Source: Pectobacterium polonicum (GTDB lineage Bacteria; Pseudomonadota; Gammaproteobacteria; Enterobacterales; Enterobacteriaceae). Taken from it: a stretch of 64,000 nt of DNA. Below the pieces are notes generated by a model. The model was given only the letters and a program-made list of their open reading frames with translations. It did no database searches and was not told the DNA's origin. The translations under genes and the position numbers were made by a program. This document shows, piece after piece, positions 49,886 to 59,302 of the stretch (within the stretch, counting starts at the first letter, position 1; every line of letters starts with the position of its first letter). Location of the stretch: contig NZ_RJTN01000004.1 in NCBI RefSeq assembly GCF_005497185.1, positions 248,001 to 312,000 of the forward strand, in the 5' to 3' direction.

Positions 49886-51013
49886 CTATTTCTTCGCTGG
49901 CAGCGTAACCCAATAACCTGGCTGATACGGCAGCGGCAGGAACTTCTCATGGAAGGTACGGAATGTTGCATTAGGATCGAGGTCTTTAAATAGTTCAGGG
50001 TGCATCCATTTCGCTAATACTTGAATCGCCACAAACTGATACGGGCTGTCGTAGAACTGATGCCAGATCGCATGCGCGTTGCCATCGGTTGCTACTGGCA
50101 GCGTTTTAAATGCTGAGCGTTCCATCAGCTTTTGCAGGCGTTGCAGCGCTTCCTTCTGATCGGCTCCCGGACCTACACCAACCCAGCCGTTCGCCGTGTT
50201 GTAGTTTTTCCAGTTCGCGCCTGTTACCACCACGACATCCGGGCGAGAGCTGATAATCTGCTCAGGATTCAACGTACCAAACGTGCCGGGAATGATGTTC
50301 TTGGCAATGTTGTCACCGCCGGCAACTTCAACCATGCGACCAAAGTTTTCATCACCGAATGACATGCAGCACTCTTCATCATAACCACCCGCGCGATCGA
50401 TCATCACTTTTGGACGTGAGCCTTGATAGTTTTTCAACCGATCGGTAACGATTTCAATCTGCTCACGACGGAATTTAATAAGCTCTTCCGCACGCTGAGG
50501 TTTGCCCACCAGTTGTCCCATGATGTGAATACTTTTCTCCGCGTTCTCAAACGGTTTTTCGCGAAAATCGATAAACACCACCGGAATACCCAGCGAACTG
50601 AGTTTTTCAATCAATTTACCTTCATCCGTCGCCGCTTTTGACTCCAGATTCATCAACACCAAATCCGGTTTTAGCGTCAATGCCTGCTCAACGTTGAAGG
50701 TACCATCTTTCGCTCCGCCAAAAGTCGGCAGCTTTGTGATTTCCGGGTATTGCTTTTCATAAGCCAGATAGCCGTCGTAATCGGCTTTTGGCAGATCGTC
50801 ACGCCAGCCAACCACACGTTGGAACGGTGCTTCGGTATCAAAGGCAGCCAACAGATAAATTTGTCGGCCTTCCCCTAAAATAATCCGCTTCACTTCGGAT
50901 TTGATTTCTACTTTCCTGCCACTAACGTCTTCAATAACAATCGGGTTAGCGCTAGCAGCAACGCTAGCGCTCAGCCCCAAGAGCACAACGACTGAGAACA
51001 GCCATTTCTTCAT
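49886..51013 (-). CDS. Orphan iron(-chelate) ABC binding protein
   Basis: A 375-residue periplasmic protein with a signal peptide ending near VAASANP. It is a paralogue of the protein at 44418-45536: both share the layout I-LxxGR---L-AxxxxxxPFQRVVGW and carry adjacent cysteines (C215-C216 here in DEECCMSF). It has no permease or ATPase next to it, so it may use those at 45543-47422. A Fur box lies 32 bases before its start. The ligand is not known, but the same family as the first protein is clear. Confidence 0.9.
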   Translation of the reverse strand: MKKWLFSVVVLLGLSASVAASANPIVIEDVSGRKVEIKSEVKRIILGEGRQIYLLAAFDTEAPFQRVVGWRDDLPKADYDGYLAYEKQYPEITKLPTFGGAKDGTFNVEQALTLKPDLVLMNLESKAATDEGKLIEKLSSLGIPVVFIDFREKPFENAEKSIHIMGQLVGKPQRAEELIKFRREQIEIVTDRLKNYQGSRPKVMIDRAGGYDEECCMSFGDENFGRMVEVAGGDNIAKNIIPGTFGTLNPEQIISSRPDVVVVTGANWKNYNTANGWVGVGPGADQKEALQRLQKLMERSAFKTLPVATDGNAHAIWHQFYDSPYQFVAIQVLAKWMHPELFKDLDPNATFRTFHEKFLPLPYQPGYWVTLPAKK

Positions 51014-51044
51014 TATTATTCCCTTCTGCGATTATGGTTATAAA

Positions 51045-51059
51045 TGATAATGGTTATCA
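51045..51059 (-). promoter_or_regulatory. Fur box upstream of the orphan binding-protein gene
   Basis: TGATAACCATTATCA (minus strand) matches the Fur core at 14 of 15 positions and is itself nearly palindromic with AAT/ATT flanks. It lies 32 bases before the start codon. Confidence 0.85.
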
Positions 51060-51131
51060 TTAATGAAATAATATCCTGCCGTGATTATCGGAGGCAATGG
51101 GTTTCTAACGAGAAGTTAATAAAAAGTGAAA

Positions 51132-52205
51132 TCAGCCGGAGAATGGCCGAATACCGCCCATCATCGCAGGCTGTGCGCTGAGGTAAAGTAGGATACCGGA
51201 GCCAACTAAAATCAGCCCACCAGAAAAAGCCAAAAGAGAAAAAGTAGTACGCTGCCACACGGGCGATGCGCGGTTTGCACCTAAGCGCTCAACAACACGA
51301 CGGCAGTAAAAAACCAGCACGGCCAGTGCTGAGATCGTAATCGCTGTTCCGGCAGCCATCACCAGCGCAGAGGCTACGCCCCACAGATAAACGCCGATCA
51401 CTTTAGAGAAAAGCAGCACCAGAATAGCACCTGAGCACGGGCGCATCCCCATCGCCAGTACAATCATCAGACGCGTACGCCAGTTGCTATCACGCTCAAG
51501 CTCCTCATTGCTCGGCAGATGACGATGCCCACAGCCACAATCGGCATCGTGCTGATGAAGAGAATGAGGCGGTGCAAGCATTGGGCGCAGTGTCATACGT
51601 CGATGAGCCGGCTCGTGAAGTGGCGTCACACGCAAAATCGTCGCCGGTTTCGGCTGCCGAACAAGGGCGATATACAGCTGTTTTAGCGCTCGAAAACAGA
51701 GCAATAGTCCCAGCCCCGCGACTAGCACAAAGCTCCCCTTTTCCATCCAGAAGCTACTGTTATGCAGCGTTCGGCTCGACAGTTGTAAGATCCCTAATAC
51801 CACGGTCACCAGCGCGACTGCCATCAGTCCCTGAACCAGTGAGGCAGCACATGTTAGCTTCAGGCTGCTTTTCAGCTTCGACGGGTGTGTCGCCAGATAG
51901 GTCATGATGACGACTTTACCGTGCCCCGGCCCAACCGCATGAAGCACGCCATAGACCAGACTGAACATCATCAGGCTCAGCCCCGCCTGATGCGGCTGCT
52001 GTTCCACCATCTGCAACAGGTGTGACATCTGCTGGTGCAGCGATTTCTGCCAAATCGCGCTTTGCAGCACGATTTGCGGCCAATATCCCACAATGTAATG
52101 TAGCGCCGCAGCAAGCAGCGCCAAAAACAGCCACAGCGGCCACAGATCGCGCAGTCGGCTCAACAACGGGCGCTGACGCGGCAGCGAGCCGAGGTTCACT
52201 GACAT
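51132..52205 (-). CDS. ZevB-like NicO-family metal permease
   Basis: A 357-residue inner membrane protein with about six to seven helices of the nickel/cobalt transporter (NicO) superfamily. It has HAVGPGHGKVVIMTYLATHP near residue 90 and GMRPCSGAILVLLFSKVIGV near 255. A hydrophilic loop (about 200-230) is rich in histidine and cysteine, for example HSLHQHDADCGCGHRH, and probably binds metal. Its start overlaps the end of the DUF1007 gene by 10 bases. In Haemophilus the ZevA/ZevB pair supports zinc uptake; the metal here is inferred from that and a Zur-like box. Confidence 0.88.
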   Translation of the reverse strand: MSVNLGSLPRQRPLLSRLRDLWPLWLFLALLAAALHYIVGYWPQIVLQSAIWQKSLHQQMSHLLQMVEQQPHQAGLSLMMFSLVYGVLHAVGPGHGKVVIMTYLATHPSKLKSSLKLTCAASLVQGLMAVALVTVVLGILQLSSRTLHNSSFWMEKGSFVLVAGLGLLLCFRALKQLYIALVRQPKPATILRVTPLHEPAHRRMTLRPMLAPPHSLHQHDADCGCGHRHLPSNEELERDSNWRTRLMIVLAMGMRPCSGAILVLLFSKVIGVYLWGVASALVMAAGTAITISALAVLVFYCRRVVERLGANRASPVWQRTTFSLLAFSGGLILVGSGILLYLSAQPAMMGGIRPFSG

Positions 52206-52867
52206 TGCAACGTCACCCGCTGTGAAAACTGTTTCCCCAGCTCCATGTCTTCATCCGGCGCATCGTTCTTATCCAGCGACAGCGCGTAGGACTGCAATTC
52301 AGCATTAGGTTCCGGCGTGACGAGCGAAGTTTTACACCGTGAAGTCAACGCAGGCGTCAACTTAATGGCTTTATCGTTCTGATAAGACATGTCGACAAAG
52401 TAGGTAGGATCGTAAGTAGATATCAGCAAAGGCTTACCCGCCAACGGCTGTGGATGCGCCAGCGGCAGCACAAACTCCAGTACCGCCTGATTGCCTTTGC
52501 GCGAAAGGTGATATTCGGTTGGCATCGGTGCATATTTCACGGGCTGACCATCACGATAAATATCAGTGAAATAGTGCTGCCCTAACACATTCGCCATGAC
52601 TTCCGCCGCCAGCTTTTTCCAGACTTCAGAATCCTTTTTCGCCTGTCCTGCGTCATACAGCAAGTCGGCAGACGTGATAGGGTCCATCGTCCACTGCATA
52701 CGTAAACCGGTGATATTGTCGTTCTGGCTTTCAACTGTCGTTTGCATATCAATAAAACTGTGTGGGTGAGCGAAAACGGGCTGGCCGAATGCCAAACCTG
52801 TCATCAGCAACGTTATCCGTCCGCACCACCGTTTCAAAGCGTTATAATGTAACATTATTTTTATCAC
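52196..52867 (-). CDS. DUF1007 periplasmic protein, ZevA-like
   Basis: A 223-residue protein with a signal peptide whose cleavage falls near VFAHPHSF. The mature N-terminus HPHSFIDMQ, common in this family, suits metal binding. Starts possible are the GTG at 52867 and the ATG at 52855; neither has a good ribosome site. It is followed with a 10-base overlap by a NicO-type permease. DUF1007 and NicO proteins form the ZevAB zinc system in Haemophilus. A Zur-like palindrome covers its start region. Confidence 0.85.
   Translation of the reverse strand: MIKIMLHYNALKRWCGRITLLMTGLAFGQPVFAHPHSFIDMQTTVESQNDNITGLRMQWTMDPITSADLLYDAGQAKKDSEVWKKLAAEVMANVLGQHYFTDIYRDGQPVKYAPMPTEYHLSRKGNQAVLEFVLPLAHPQPLAGKPLLISTYDPTYFVDMSYQNDKAIKLTPALTSRCKTSLVTPEPNAELQSYALSLDKNDAPDEDMELGKQFSQRVTLQCQ
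52840..52854 (-). promoter_or_regulatory. Zur-like palindrome at the zevA-like start
   Basis: CGTTATAATGTAACA on the plus strand agrees with the Zur core TGTTATAATATAACA at 13 of 15 positions. It overlaps the candidate ATG (52855) of the ZevA-like gene, so if real it would act on initiation or point to a later start. Confidence 0.55.
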
Positions 52868-52886
52868 AATGTGTTACGCCACTCTC

Positions 52887-54044
52887 TCATGTTTTTGCGA
52901 CAGTGTGATGGCTCACAGACGGTCGGATAAACAGAGCCGGAACGGCCAACAGCGCCATCACCCAAAACGTACCGCCCTGCAAATGATCAAACAGGAAGCC
53001 GGACACCATGGTCATCACCGCAATACTCCCCCCCATCGCCAACGCGGAATATACCGCCTGCAACCGCAATACGTCACCTCCGCTGCGTGCCGCAATAAAG
53101 CGCATGGCGGCCAGGTGGCAGACGGTAAACGTACCACAGTGCAATATCTGTATCACAATCAGCCACGGCAGAGCCACCGTCGTCCCCATCAAACCCCAGC
53201 GCACCACGCCGCATACCGCGGAGAGCAGCAGGAGCTGTCTGGCACTCCAGCGTCGGAACAGGCGCTGGCTAAAGGTAAAAATGACGATCTCCGCGACAAC
53301 ACCCAGCGACCAGAGATAACCAATAATCGAGGCGGAATAGCCTGAATCCTGCCAATAAATCACGCTGAAACCGTAGTAAGCCGCATGCGCCCCCTGCAAT
53401 AGCGATACGCAAAGTAGAAAACGCCATACCGCTGGTTCACTCAGTAATTTTTTCCATGGCGTGACGCTGGCAGATTGTGTCGTAGACGCAGTGGCCTGTG
53501 GCATCACACTCGGCTGTAACAACATGCCAAGCAGCATGGCGACAAGGCCCGTACTTAGGATCGCCAAGATGGCGGGATGCCCCCAAATAGCCACCAGCTC
53601 ACCCGTCACAGCAGAGGCGATAACAAAGGCTATAGATCCCCACACGCGAACTTTGCCATAATCCATCGCTACCTGCTTTTGCCACGTGGCAGCCAACGCA
53701 TCAGTCAGCGGCACCAGCGGCGCAAAAAACAGGTTAAACCCGATCATCACTATCATCAGCCACAGCCAGGCATTCCCCAGCCAGAAACCAACAGACAGCG
53801 CCAGTGACAGCAACGCCAGCCCACGCAATACCGTAATTAATTTGGACGGATCTTTCACGCTGGGCGTAATGACCAAACTACCGACGAAGCGCGCTACCAG
53901 CCCCGCCCCCAACAGCATACCTATCGACTCTGCGGACAACCCCTCACCTTTTAACCACCCGCCCCAAAACGGCAGGAAAACACCATAACAAAAAAAGTAG
54001 GTGAAATAGCTCAGCGCCAGCCAGCGCGTCGATTGCAAAACCAT
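52887..54044 (-). CDS. hcaT: MFS transporter, HcaT-like
   Basis: A 385-residue, 12-helix major facilitator. It opens with LSYFTYFFCYGVFLPFWGGW and has the cytoplasmic turn VGSLVITPSVKDPSKLITVL. The length and the position next to glyA and suhB fit E. coli hcaT, a putative 3-phenylpropionate permease. The catabolic hca genes are not here, so the natural substrate is uncertain. It lies 198 bases downstream of glyA on the same strand, after glyA's terminator. Confidence 0.82.
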   Translation of the reverse strand: MVLQSTRWLALSYFTYFFCYGVFLPFWGGWLKGEGLSAESIGMLLGAGLVARFVGSLVITPSVKDPSKLITVLRGLALLSLALSVGFWLGNAWLWLMIVMIGFNLFFAPLVPLTDALAATWQKQVAMDYGKVRVWGSIAFVIASAVTGELVAIWGHPAILAILSTGLVAMLLGMLLQPSVMPQATASTTQSASVTPWKKLLSEPAVWRFLLCVSLLQGAHAAYYGFSVIYWQDSGYSASIIGYLWSLGVVAEIVIFTFSQRLFRRWSARQLLLLSAVCGVVRWGLMGTTVALPWLIVIQILHCGTFTVCHLAAMRFIAARSGGDVLRLQAVYSALAMGGSIAVMTMVSGFLFDHLQGGTFWVMALLAVPALFIRPSVSHHTVAKT

Positions 54045-54177
54045 GATTCCTCCCTTTCGGTGACAAACTCCCCTAGCTTCGGCACTTTTTTTCCGGTTAC
54101 TGTGTCAGAGAGCACACGGCGGCGCAACGCGTTATTCACTATGAAACGTGAACGGAGGCATTAGTCCACGCCATAAA

Positions 54178-54204
54178 AAACGCCAGCACTCAGGCTGGCG
54201 TTTG
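54178..54204 (-). terminator. Terminator of glyA
   Basis: AAACGCCAGC and GCTGGCGTTTTTT on the minus strand form a strong stem with a 5-base loop and a T run, 39 bases after the glyA stop. Confidence 0.9.
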
Positions 54205-54242
54205 AGACGTTTTCCGACAGTGATATCAGAGAAAATGCCGAA

Positions 54243-55496
54243 TTATGCGTAAACCGGGAAGCGGGCGCAGATATCCAGAACTTTCTGTTTCACGCGTTCA
54301 ATGGTCGCTTCGTCGTTGATGTTGTCCAACACATCACAGATCCAGCCAGCCAGTTCACGCACTTCCGCTTCTTTAAAGCCACGACGCGTTGCCGCTGGCG
54401 TACCGATACGGATACCGGAAGTCACGAATGGGCTCTTCGGATCGTTAGGCACGCTGTTTTTGTTCACGGTGATGTTCGCACGGCCTAGCGCAGCATCAGC
54501 TTCTTTACCGGTCAGGTTTTTGCTAACCAGATCCAGCAGGAACAGATGGTTGCTGGTCGCGCCGGAAACCACGTTGAAGCCACGTGACAGGAAGACTTCT
54601 ACCATTGCTTTGGCATTCTTCGCCACCTGCTGCTGATAAACCTTGAATTCAGGCTCCATCGCTTCTTTCAGCGCAACCGCTTTACCCGCGATAACGTGCA
54701 TCAACGGGCCGCCCTGGCCGCCAGGGAAAACAGCGGAGTTCAGTTTTTTGTACAGCTCTTCGTCGCCGCCTTTCGCCAGAATCAGGCCACCGCGTGGGCC
54801 AGCCAGCGTTTTGTGCGTGGTGGTGGTCACGATGTGCGCATGAGGAACCGGGTTAGGGTAAACATCTGCGGCAATCAGACCGGCGACGTGTGCCATATCG
54901 ACAAACAGGTAAGCACCGATGCTGTCAGCGATTTCGCGCATCTTCGCCCAGTCAACCACGCCAGAGTAAGCAGAGAAACCGCCGACGATCATTTTTGGCT
55001 TGTGCGTACGCGCCAGCTCAGCCATTTCGTCGTAGTCGATCTTGCCGCTTTCGTCGATGCCGTAAGGAATGACTTTATACAGTTTACCCGACAGGTTAAC
55101 CGGAGAACCGTGCGTCAGGTGACCACCGTGCGCCAGGTTCATACCCAGAATGGTGTCGCCTGGTTGCAGCAGCGCGGTATAAACAGCAAAGTTAGCCTGA
55201 GAACCGGAGTGCGGCTGAACGTTGGCATAATCGGCACCGAACAGCGCTTTCGCACGATCGATCGCCAATTGCTCAACGATATCCACATACTCACAGCCGC
55301 CGTAGTAACGTTTGCCTGGATAACCTTCAGCATACTTGTTCGTCAGCTGAGACCCTTGAGCCTGCATAACGCGTGGGCTGGTGTAGTTTTCTGACGCAAT
55401 CAGTTCAATGTGCTCTTCCTGACGCACCACTTCTTGCTCCATTGCTTGCCACAGCTCGGCATCATAATCGGCAATGTTCATTTCACGCTTTAACAT
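54243..55496 (-). CDS. glyA: Serine hydroxymethyltransferase
   Basis: A 417-residue PLP enzyme that turns serine and tetrahydrofolate into glycine and methylene-THF. The PLP Lys is in [15 protein letters not shown] near 229, and the substrate regions [13 protein letters not shown] and [13 protein letters not shown] are intact. It is divergent from hmp across 360 bases, as in E. coli, and a PurR-like box lies 137 bases upstream of its start. Confidence 0.98.
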   Translation of the reverse strand: MLKREMNIADYDAELWQAMEQEVVRQEEHIELIASENYTSPRVMQAQGSQLTNKYAEGYPGKRYYGGCEYVDIVEQLAIDRAKALFGADYANVQPHSGSQANFAVYTALLQPGDTILGMNLAHGGHLTHGSPVNLSGKLYKVIPYGIDESGKIDYDEMAELARTHKPKMIVGGFSAYSGVVDWAKMREIADSIGAYLFVDMAHVAGLIAADVYPNPVPHAHIVTTTTHKTLAGPRGGLILAKGGDEELYKKLNSAVFPGGQGGPLMHVIAGKAVALKEAMEPEFKVYQQQVAKNAKAMVEVFLSRGFNVVSGATSNHLFLLDLVSKNLTGKEADAALGRANITVNKNSVPNDPKSPFVTSGIRIGTPAATRRGFKEAEVRELAGWICDVLDNINDEATIERVKQKVLDICARFPVYA

Positions 55497-55632
55497 CCGG
55501 ATCTCCTGACTCAGCTAACATAAATATACTGGGAATTGACGGCCCATTTGGGAATTGGCCTACCCTTTTGGGGAATGGCGTATAGTGTAAACCGTTTTTC
55601 CCCAATGAAGATAGGTCTTGACAGAGGTTTTT

Positions 55633-55648
55633 ACGCAAACGATTAGCT
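55633..55648 (-). promoter_or_regulatory. PurR-like site upstream of glyA
   Basis: ACGCAAACGATTAGCT agrees with the PurR consensus ACGCAAACGTTTNCNT at 12 of 14 defined positions. E. coli glyA is a PurR target. The site is 137 bases before the glyA start. Confidence 0.6.
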
Positions 55649-55803
55649 ACAGGCGGCACAAGGCTTCAGCAAACATCTGTTGCGCGGCGACAAACGGATT
55701 TTTCTTCATTCTCATCCTGCTATTTCTTCATGTTATTCCTTCTGACCCACGCTAAAAGCCCCTACCACCAAAAAGGTAATTTACAGCGACGGACAAACCC
55801 AAT

Positions 55804-55826
55804 AAGATGCATATAAAATACAACTT
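55804..55826 (+). promoter_or_regulatory. NsrR-like site upstream of hmp
   Basis: This 23-base palindrome has half-sites AAGATGCAT and ATACAACTT around AT-rich bases and matches the NsrR consensus at about 21 of 23 positions. It lies 30 bases before the hmp ATG. Nitric oxide would relieve NsrR repression of hmp. Confidence 0.8.
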
Positions 55827-55856
55827 ATAAGTCATGCAAATAAATAAGGAGTCACC

Positions 55857-57047
55857 ATGCTGGATAACAACACTATCGCTATCGTTAAATCAACCATCCC
55901 TCTGCTGGCGGAAACCGGTCCGAAACTGACCGCACATTTCTACGATCGGATGTTTACGCATAACCCGGAGCTCAAAGATATTTTCAACATGAGCAACCAA
56001 CGTAACGGCGATCAGCGGGAGGCGCTGTTCAATGCGATTTGTGCTTATGCGACGAACATCGAAAACCTGGCGGCACTGCTGCCCGCGGTTGAGCGCATCG
56101 CCCAGAAGCATGCCAGCTTTAATATTCAGGCCGATCAGTATCAGATCGTGGGTAATCATTTATTGGCAACACTGGATGAAATGTTTAGCCCCGGCCAGGA
56201 CGTGCTGGATGCCTGGGGTAAAGCCTATGGCGTACTGGCGAACGTCTTCATCCAACGCGAAAACGATATCTACCGCAACACCGAAGCGAAAAACGGCGGC
56301 TGGAGTGGCGTGCGACCTTTCCGCATTGTGAACAAGCAGCCACAAAGTTCAGTGATCACCAGCTTTACACTGGAACCCACCGACGGCCAGCCTATCGCTG
56401 ACTTTCAACCGGGCCAGTATCTGGCGGTTTACATCAAGCATGACAGTTTTGCCAATCAGGAAATTCGCCAATACTCTCTCACCCACGCACCGAATGGAAA
56501 GTCCTACCGGATTGCGGTTAAACGTGAAGCTCAGGGCACCGTTTCCGGCTATCTGCATGATACGGCTCGTGAAGGCGACATCATTCATGTGGCGGCTCCG
56601 CACGGCGACTTCTTCCTTGATATCCCCGCTACCACACCCGTTGCTCTGATTTCCGGTGGGGTAGGACAAACTCCGATGCTGGGCATGCTACATACGCTAA
56701 AACAGCAAGGCCACCAGGCTAAGGTATTATGGCTGCACGCGGCAGAAAACGGCGCAGCACACGCATTTGCTGATGAAATCGAACAGACAGGGCCATCACT
56801 ACCGCAGTTTCAGCGCCACATCTGGTATCGGGAGCCACAGCAGACCGATCGTCCAGGCGAAGATTATCATCACAACGGGCTGATGCAGTTGGCTTCGCTA
56901 AAAGAGGAGTTAACCACACCAGATATGCACTATTACCTGTGTGGCCCAGTGGTTTTCATGCAGTTTGTCGCACAACAGTTGCTGGCTATGGGCATCCCCG
57001 CTGAGCAGCTGCATTACGAATGTTTTGGTCCGCATAAAGTTGTCTAA
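55857..57047 (+). CDS. hmp: Flavohemoprotein, nitric oxide dioxygenase
   Basis: A 396-residue protein. The globin domain (1-140) has the heme ligand His85 in AQKHASFNI, the distal Tyr29 in HFYDRMF and Gln53. The FAD domain follows with [10 protein letters not shown] near 205, and the NAD domain ends with [12 protein letters not shown] and CFGPHKVV. It turns NO into nitrate with oxygen and NADH. In soft-rot bacteria it also counters host NO during infection. AAGGAG precedes the ATG, and an NsrR-like site lies upstream. Confidence 0.98.
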   Translation: MLDNNTIAIVKSTIPLLAETGPKLTAHFYDRMFTHNPELKDIFNMSNQRNGDQREALFNAICAYATNIENLAALLPAVERIAQKHASFNIQADQYQIVGNHLLATLDEMFSPGQDVLDAWGKAYGVLANVFIQRENDIYRNTEAKNGGWSGVRPFRIVNKQPQSSVITSFTLEPTDGQPIADFQPGQYLAVYIKHDSFANQEIRQYSLTHAPNGKSYRIAVKREAQGTVSGYLHDTAREGDIIHVAAPHGDFFLDIPATTPVALISGGVGQTPMLGMLHTLKQQGHQAKVLWLHAAENGAAHAFADEIEQTGPSLPQFQRHIWYREPQQTDRPGEDYHHNGLMQLASLKEELTTPDMHYYLCGPVVFMQFVAQQLLAMGIPAEQLHYECFGPHKVV

Positions 57048-57072
57048 CCCTCATTGATAACGGATCAAACCC

Positions 57073-57100
57073 AAAGGTCGCTTTTGCGGCCTTTTTTTTG
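57073..57100 (+). terminator. Terminator of hmp
   Basis: AAAGGTCGC and GCGGCCTTT pair around TTTT, followed by a run of eight T. It lies 25 bases after the hmp stop. Confidence 0.85.
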
Positions 57101-57103
57101 TCT

Positions 57104-57229
<126 letters not shown>

Positions 57230-57332
57230 TCAAAACATCGCTTTCCCAGAAACACTTTATTGATCACAATTTTATGTGCCGATACACGGGTACTCCGCTA
57301 AAAAAGAGGTGGGTCACAAAAAAACAGACCTT

Positions 57333-57351
57333 ATTAAAATAATATTTCATT
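57333..57351 (+). promoter_or_regulatory. KdgR box upstream of paeY
   Basis: ATTAAAATAATATTTCATT matches the KdgR consensus AATRAAAYRNYRTTTYATT at 18 of 19 positions, 192 bases before the paeY ATG. KdgR represses pectinolysis genes in soft-rot bacteria until pectin breakdown products appear. Confidence 0.72.
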
Positions 57352-57354
57352 TTT

Positions 57355-57373
57355 AATGAATAGTTATTTCATC
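57355..57373 (+). promoter_or_regulatory. Second, weaker KdgR-like box
   Basis: AATGAATAGTTATTTCATC agrees with the KdgR consensus at about 16 of 19 positions. It is three bases after the first box, so the two could form one composite operator. Confidence 0.5.
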
Positions 57374-57543
57374 AAAAGGTTCTGCGTTTAGGCATCGCCC
57401 TTGAATCGGCTTGGGTGCACAATAAAAGCCCCGATGTTTTCTCTAAAGGCCGTGACAAGAACGGTAAAAAATAGCGTTCTTTCTTTGATAACACTTGGGT
57501 TCATTAACCGTTTTCGATTAACCAACAAGGGATATGTCTGACC

Positions 57544-59202
57544 ATGGCAAAACGTTTTTCAGAAAGTATGGCTTTAGCGTTGATACTTTCCGCCCCTTTC
57601 ACACTGGTACACGCTAAAGCTCCCGCCGCTGCACACCAGACCGCCGCACCAGAGAGCGCTAAATTGCTGTCAGGTTCAACGTTGGGTGAAAAAACGGGAT
57701 TATCCGGTAGCGTCACTGCTCGGGATATTCATCTACCCGCCACCATCATTATCAGAGACCAACAGGGCCAGAAGCGACAAACGCAGACCGATGAGCAAGG
57801 GAAATATCACCTTGATGTTTCAGGTCTCACGCCCCCGCTACGGGTTTTAGCCATTGAATCCGGTGGCAATAACTGTCTGTTAAATAATATATCCCGTGCA
57901 ATCTGCCTGTCTGCAGTCGCACCCTCACTGCATGACGGTAAAGAAAATATCGCCAATATCAACCCACTGACTGACCGTATTACCTCAGATATCGCGGTAG
58001 CAGCGGGTTACATCGGCCCACAGCAGCTAACCGACGACACGGCATCACCAAAGCTCGACGCCGCAGCATGGAAAACCGCTTACGCCGATTTTCATGCCGG
58101 CTTTAATGGCGCATTAAAACAGGTTGGTATCAGCGCCCCCGCGCGCTTCGATCCCCTAACCTATCCCGCAAGCCAGCAGGACGCCGTCACTAAAATTGTC
58201 AACGTCATTAACCATAACCGCAATTATCACAACAATACGGGTTACTCCGGCCATACCGTGCTAACCGACAGCGCATTTCACCCGATTGTCGGCCTGAACG
58301 ATAAAGGCGACTATGAACCATTAGACTATCGCTCTGCCCGCCAAAGCCTGGATGCCATCCAGAAAGCACAAACCCGTATTTTCCTCGTTGGCGATTCAAC
58401 CGCGGCAACCTATGAAAAAATGCGCTTCCCGCGCATGGGATGGGGTCAGGTTTTTGAACAGCAGTTCAGTAAAAACAGTAGCGTGAAGGTCGTCAATGGT
58501 ACGCGCGCGGGCCGCAGCTCACGCGACTATTTTTACGAGGGCTGGTTCCGCCAGATGCAGCCATTGATGAAGGAAGGTGACTTCCTATTTATACAAATGG
58601 GACACAACGATCAAAATTGCAACGGTGCAAAAGAAGTACGCGGCCCTGCTGATGTCGCGAATCTGTGTACTTACCCGAATGATGCTGCTGGGAAAAAACA
58701 GGCACCGCAGGGGAAAGCCGATATGTCATTCCAGACATCACTGGAACGCTACATCACTTTCGCACGTCAACACAAACTCACGCCAGTTCTGCTAACCCCG
58801 ACCACTCGAGTGAAAACGGCTGAAGGGAAAAACGGCACACCTGCCGTACATAGCCACTTCACCAAACAAAATGCGGACAATGGCTATGCCTTCGTCGGCG
58901 ATTACAGCCAAACCATCAAGGACACCGCAGAGGATAACAAGGTCATTTTGCTGGACGTTGAGCCCGCCACCATTGCGTTGGCAAATCAGGGCAACAGCGA
59001 CCATTGGAAACAATACTGGCTGGTGATCGACCCCAAAAAATATCCTTACTATCGCGATCAGGCAGGTAGCCTGAGCAAACCAGACACCACCCATTTCCAG
59101 CAAAAAGGCGCTATTGCCGTGGCGGAGATTGTCGCTAACGCCATTCGGCAGGAACCCGCTTTAGCTGCTCTGGCGGAGAAAACCGTCAGCAAGCATAAGT
59201 AG
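57544..59202 (+). CDS. paeY: Pectin acetylesterase, PaeY type
   Basis: A 552-residue secreted SGNH-fold esterase. A signal peptide ends near TLVHAKA. Residues about 40-115 form a beta-rich domain with SVTARDIHLPATIIIRDQQG. The catalytic block is FLVGDSTAATYEK with Ser285, then FIQMGHNDQNC, with Asp and His late in DTTHFQQKGA. In Dickeya dadantii paeY lies directly before pemA, the same order as here. It removes acetyl groups from pectin so that other pectinases can act. Confidence 0.93.
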   Translation: MAKRFSESMALALILSAPFTLVHAKAPAAAHQTAAPESAKLLSGSTLGEKTGLSGSVTARDIHLPATIIIRDQQGQKRQTQTDEQGKYHLDVSGLTPPLRVLAIESGGNNCLLNNISRAICLSAVAPSLHDGKENIANINPLTDRITSDIAVAAGYIGPQQLTDDTASPKLDAAAWKTAYADFHAGFNGALKQVGISAPARFDPLTYPASQQDAVTKIVNVINHNRNYHNNTGYSGHTVLTDSAFHPIVGLNDKGDYEPLDYRSARQSLDAIQKAQTRIFLVGDSTAATYEKMRFPRMGWGQVFEQQFSKNSSVKVVNGTRAGRSSRDYFYEGWFRQMQPLMKEGDFLFIQMGHNDQNCNGAKEVRGPADVANLCTYPNDAAGKKQAPQGKADMSFQTSLERYITFARQHKLTPVLLTPTTRVKTAEGKNGTPAVHSHFTKQNADNGYAFVGDYSQTIKDTAEDNKVILLDVEPATIALANQGNSDHWKQYWLVIDPKKYPYYRDQAGSLSKPDTTHFQQKGAIAVAEIVANAIRQEPALAALAEKTVSKHK

Positions 59203-59233
59203 TTACAGTCAGGCAAAACGATAAGACAGAACC

Positions 59234-59259
59234 ACGCGCGGCGTTATTTAGCCGCGCGT
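59234..59259 (+). promoter_or_regulatory. G+C-rich hairpin between paeY and pemA
   Basis: ACGCGCGGC and GCCGCGCGT form a perfect 9-bp stem with an 8-base loop. No T run follows, so it is more likely an mRNA-stability or partial attenuation element than a full terminator. Confidence 0.55.
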
Positions 59260-59302
59260 TATAGACCTTCCTCTTTCCCTTACCGATTACAGGACTCTGG
59301 AC

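Larger units (their letters stand above)
55497..55856. other. Divergent promoter region between glyA and hmp
   Basis: 360 bases without a gene. It carries a PurR-like site on the glyA side and an NsrR-like palindrome on the hmp side, both listed separately. In E. coli this region also binds MetR, but I did not find a clear MetR site. Confidence 0.7.
57230..57543. other. Upstream region of paeY holding KdgR-like boxes
   Basis: 314 bases without a gene. The stretch 57,330-57,375 is very A+T-rich and holds two tandem KdgR-like boxes, listed separately. No clear sigma-70 promoter could be fixed. Confidence 0.6.

Noticed and set aside
54696-55394. 232-codon open frame opposite glyA
   Set aside because: Antisense shadow; composition and lack of ribosome site argue against a gene.
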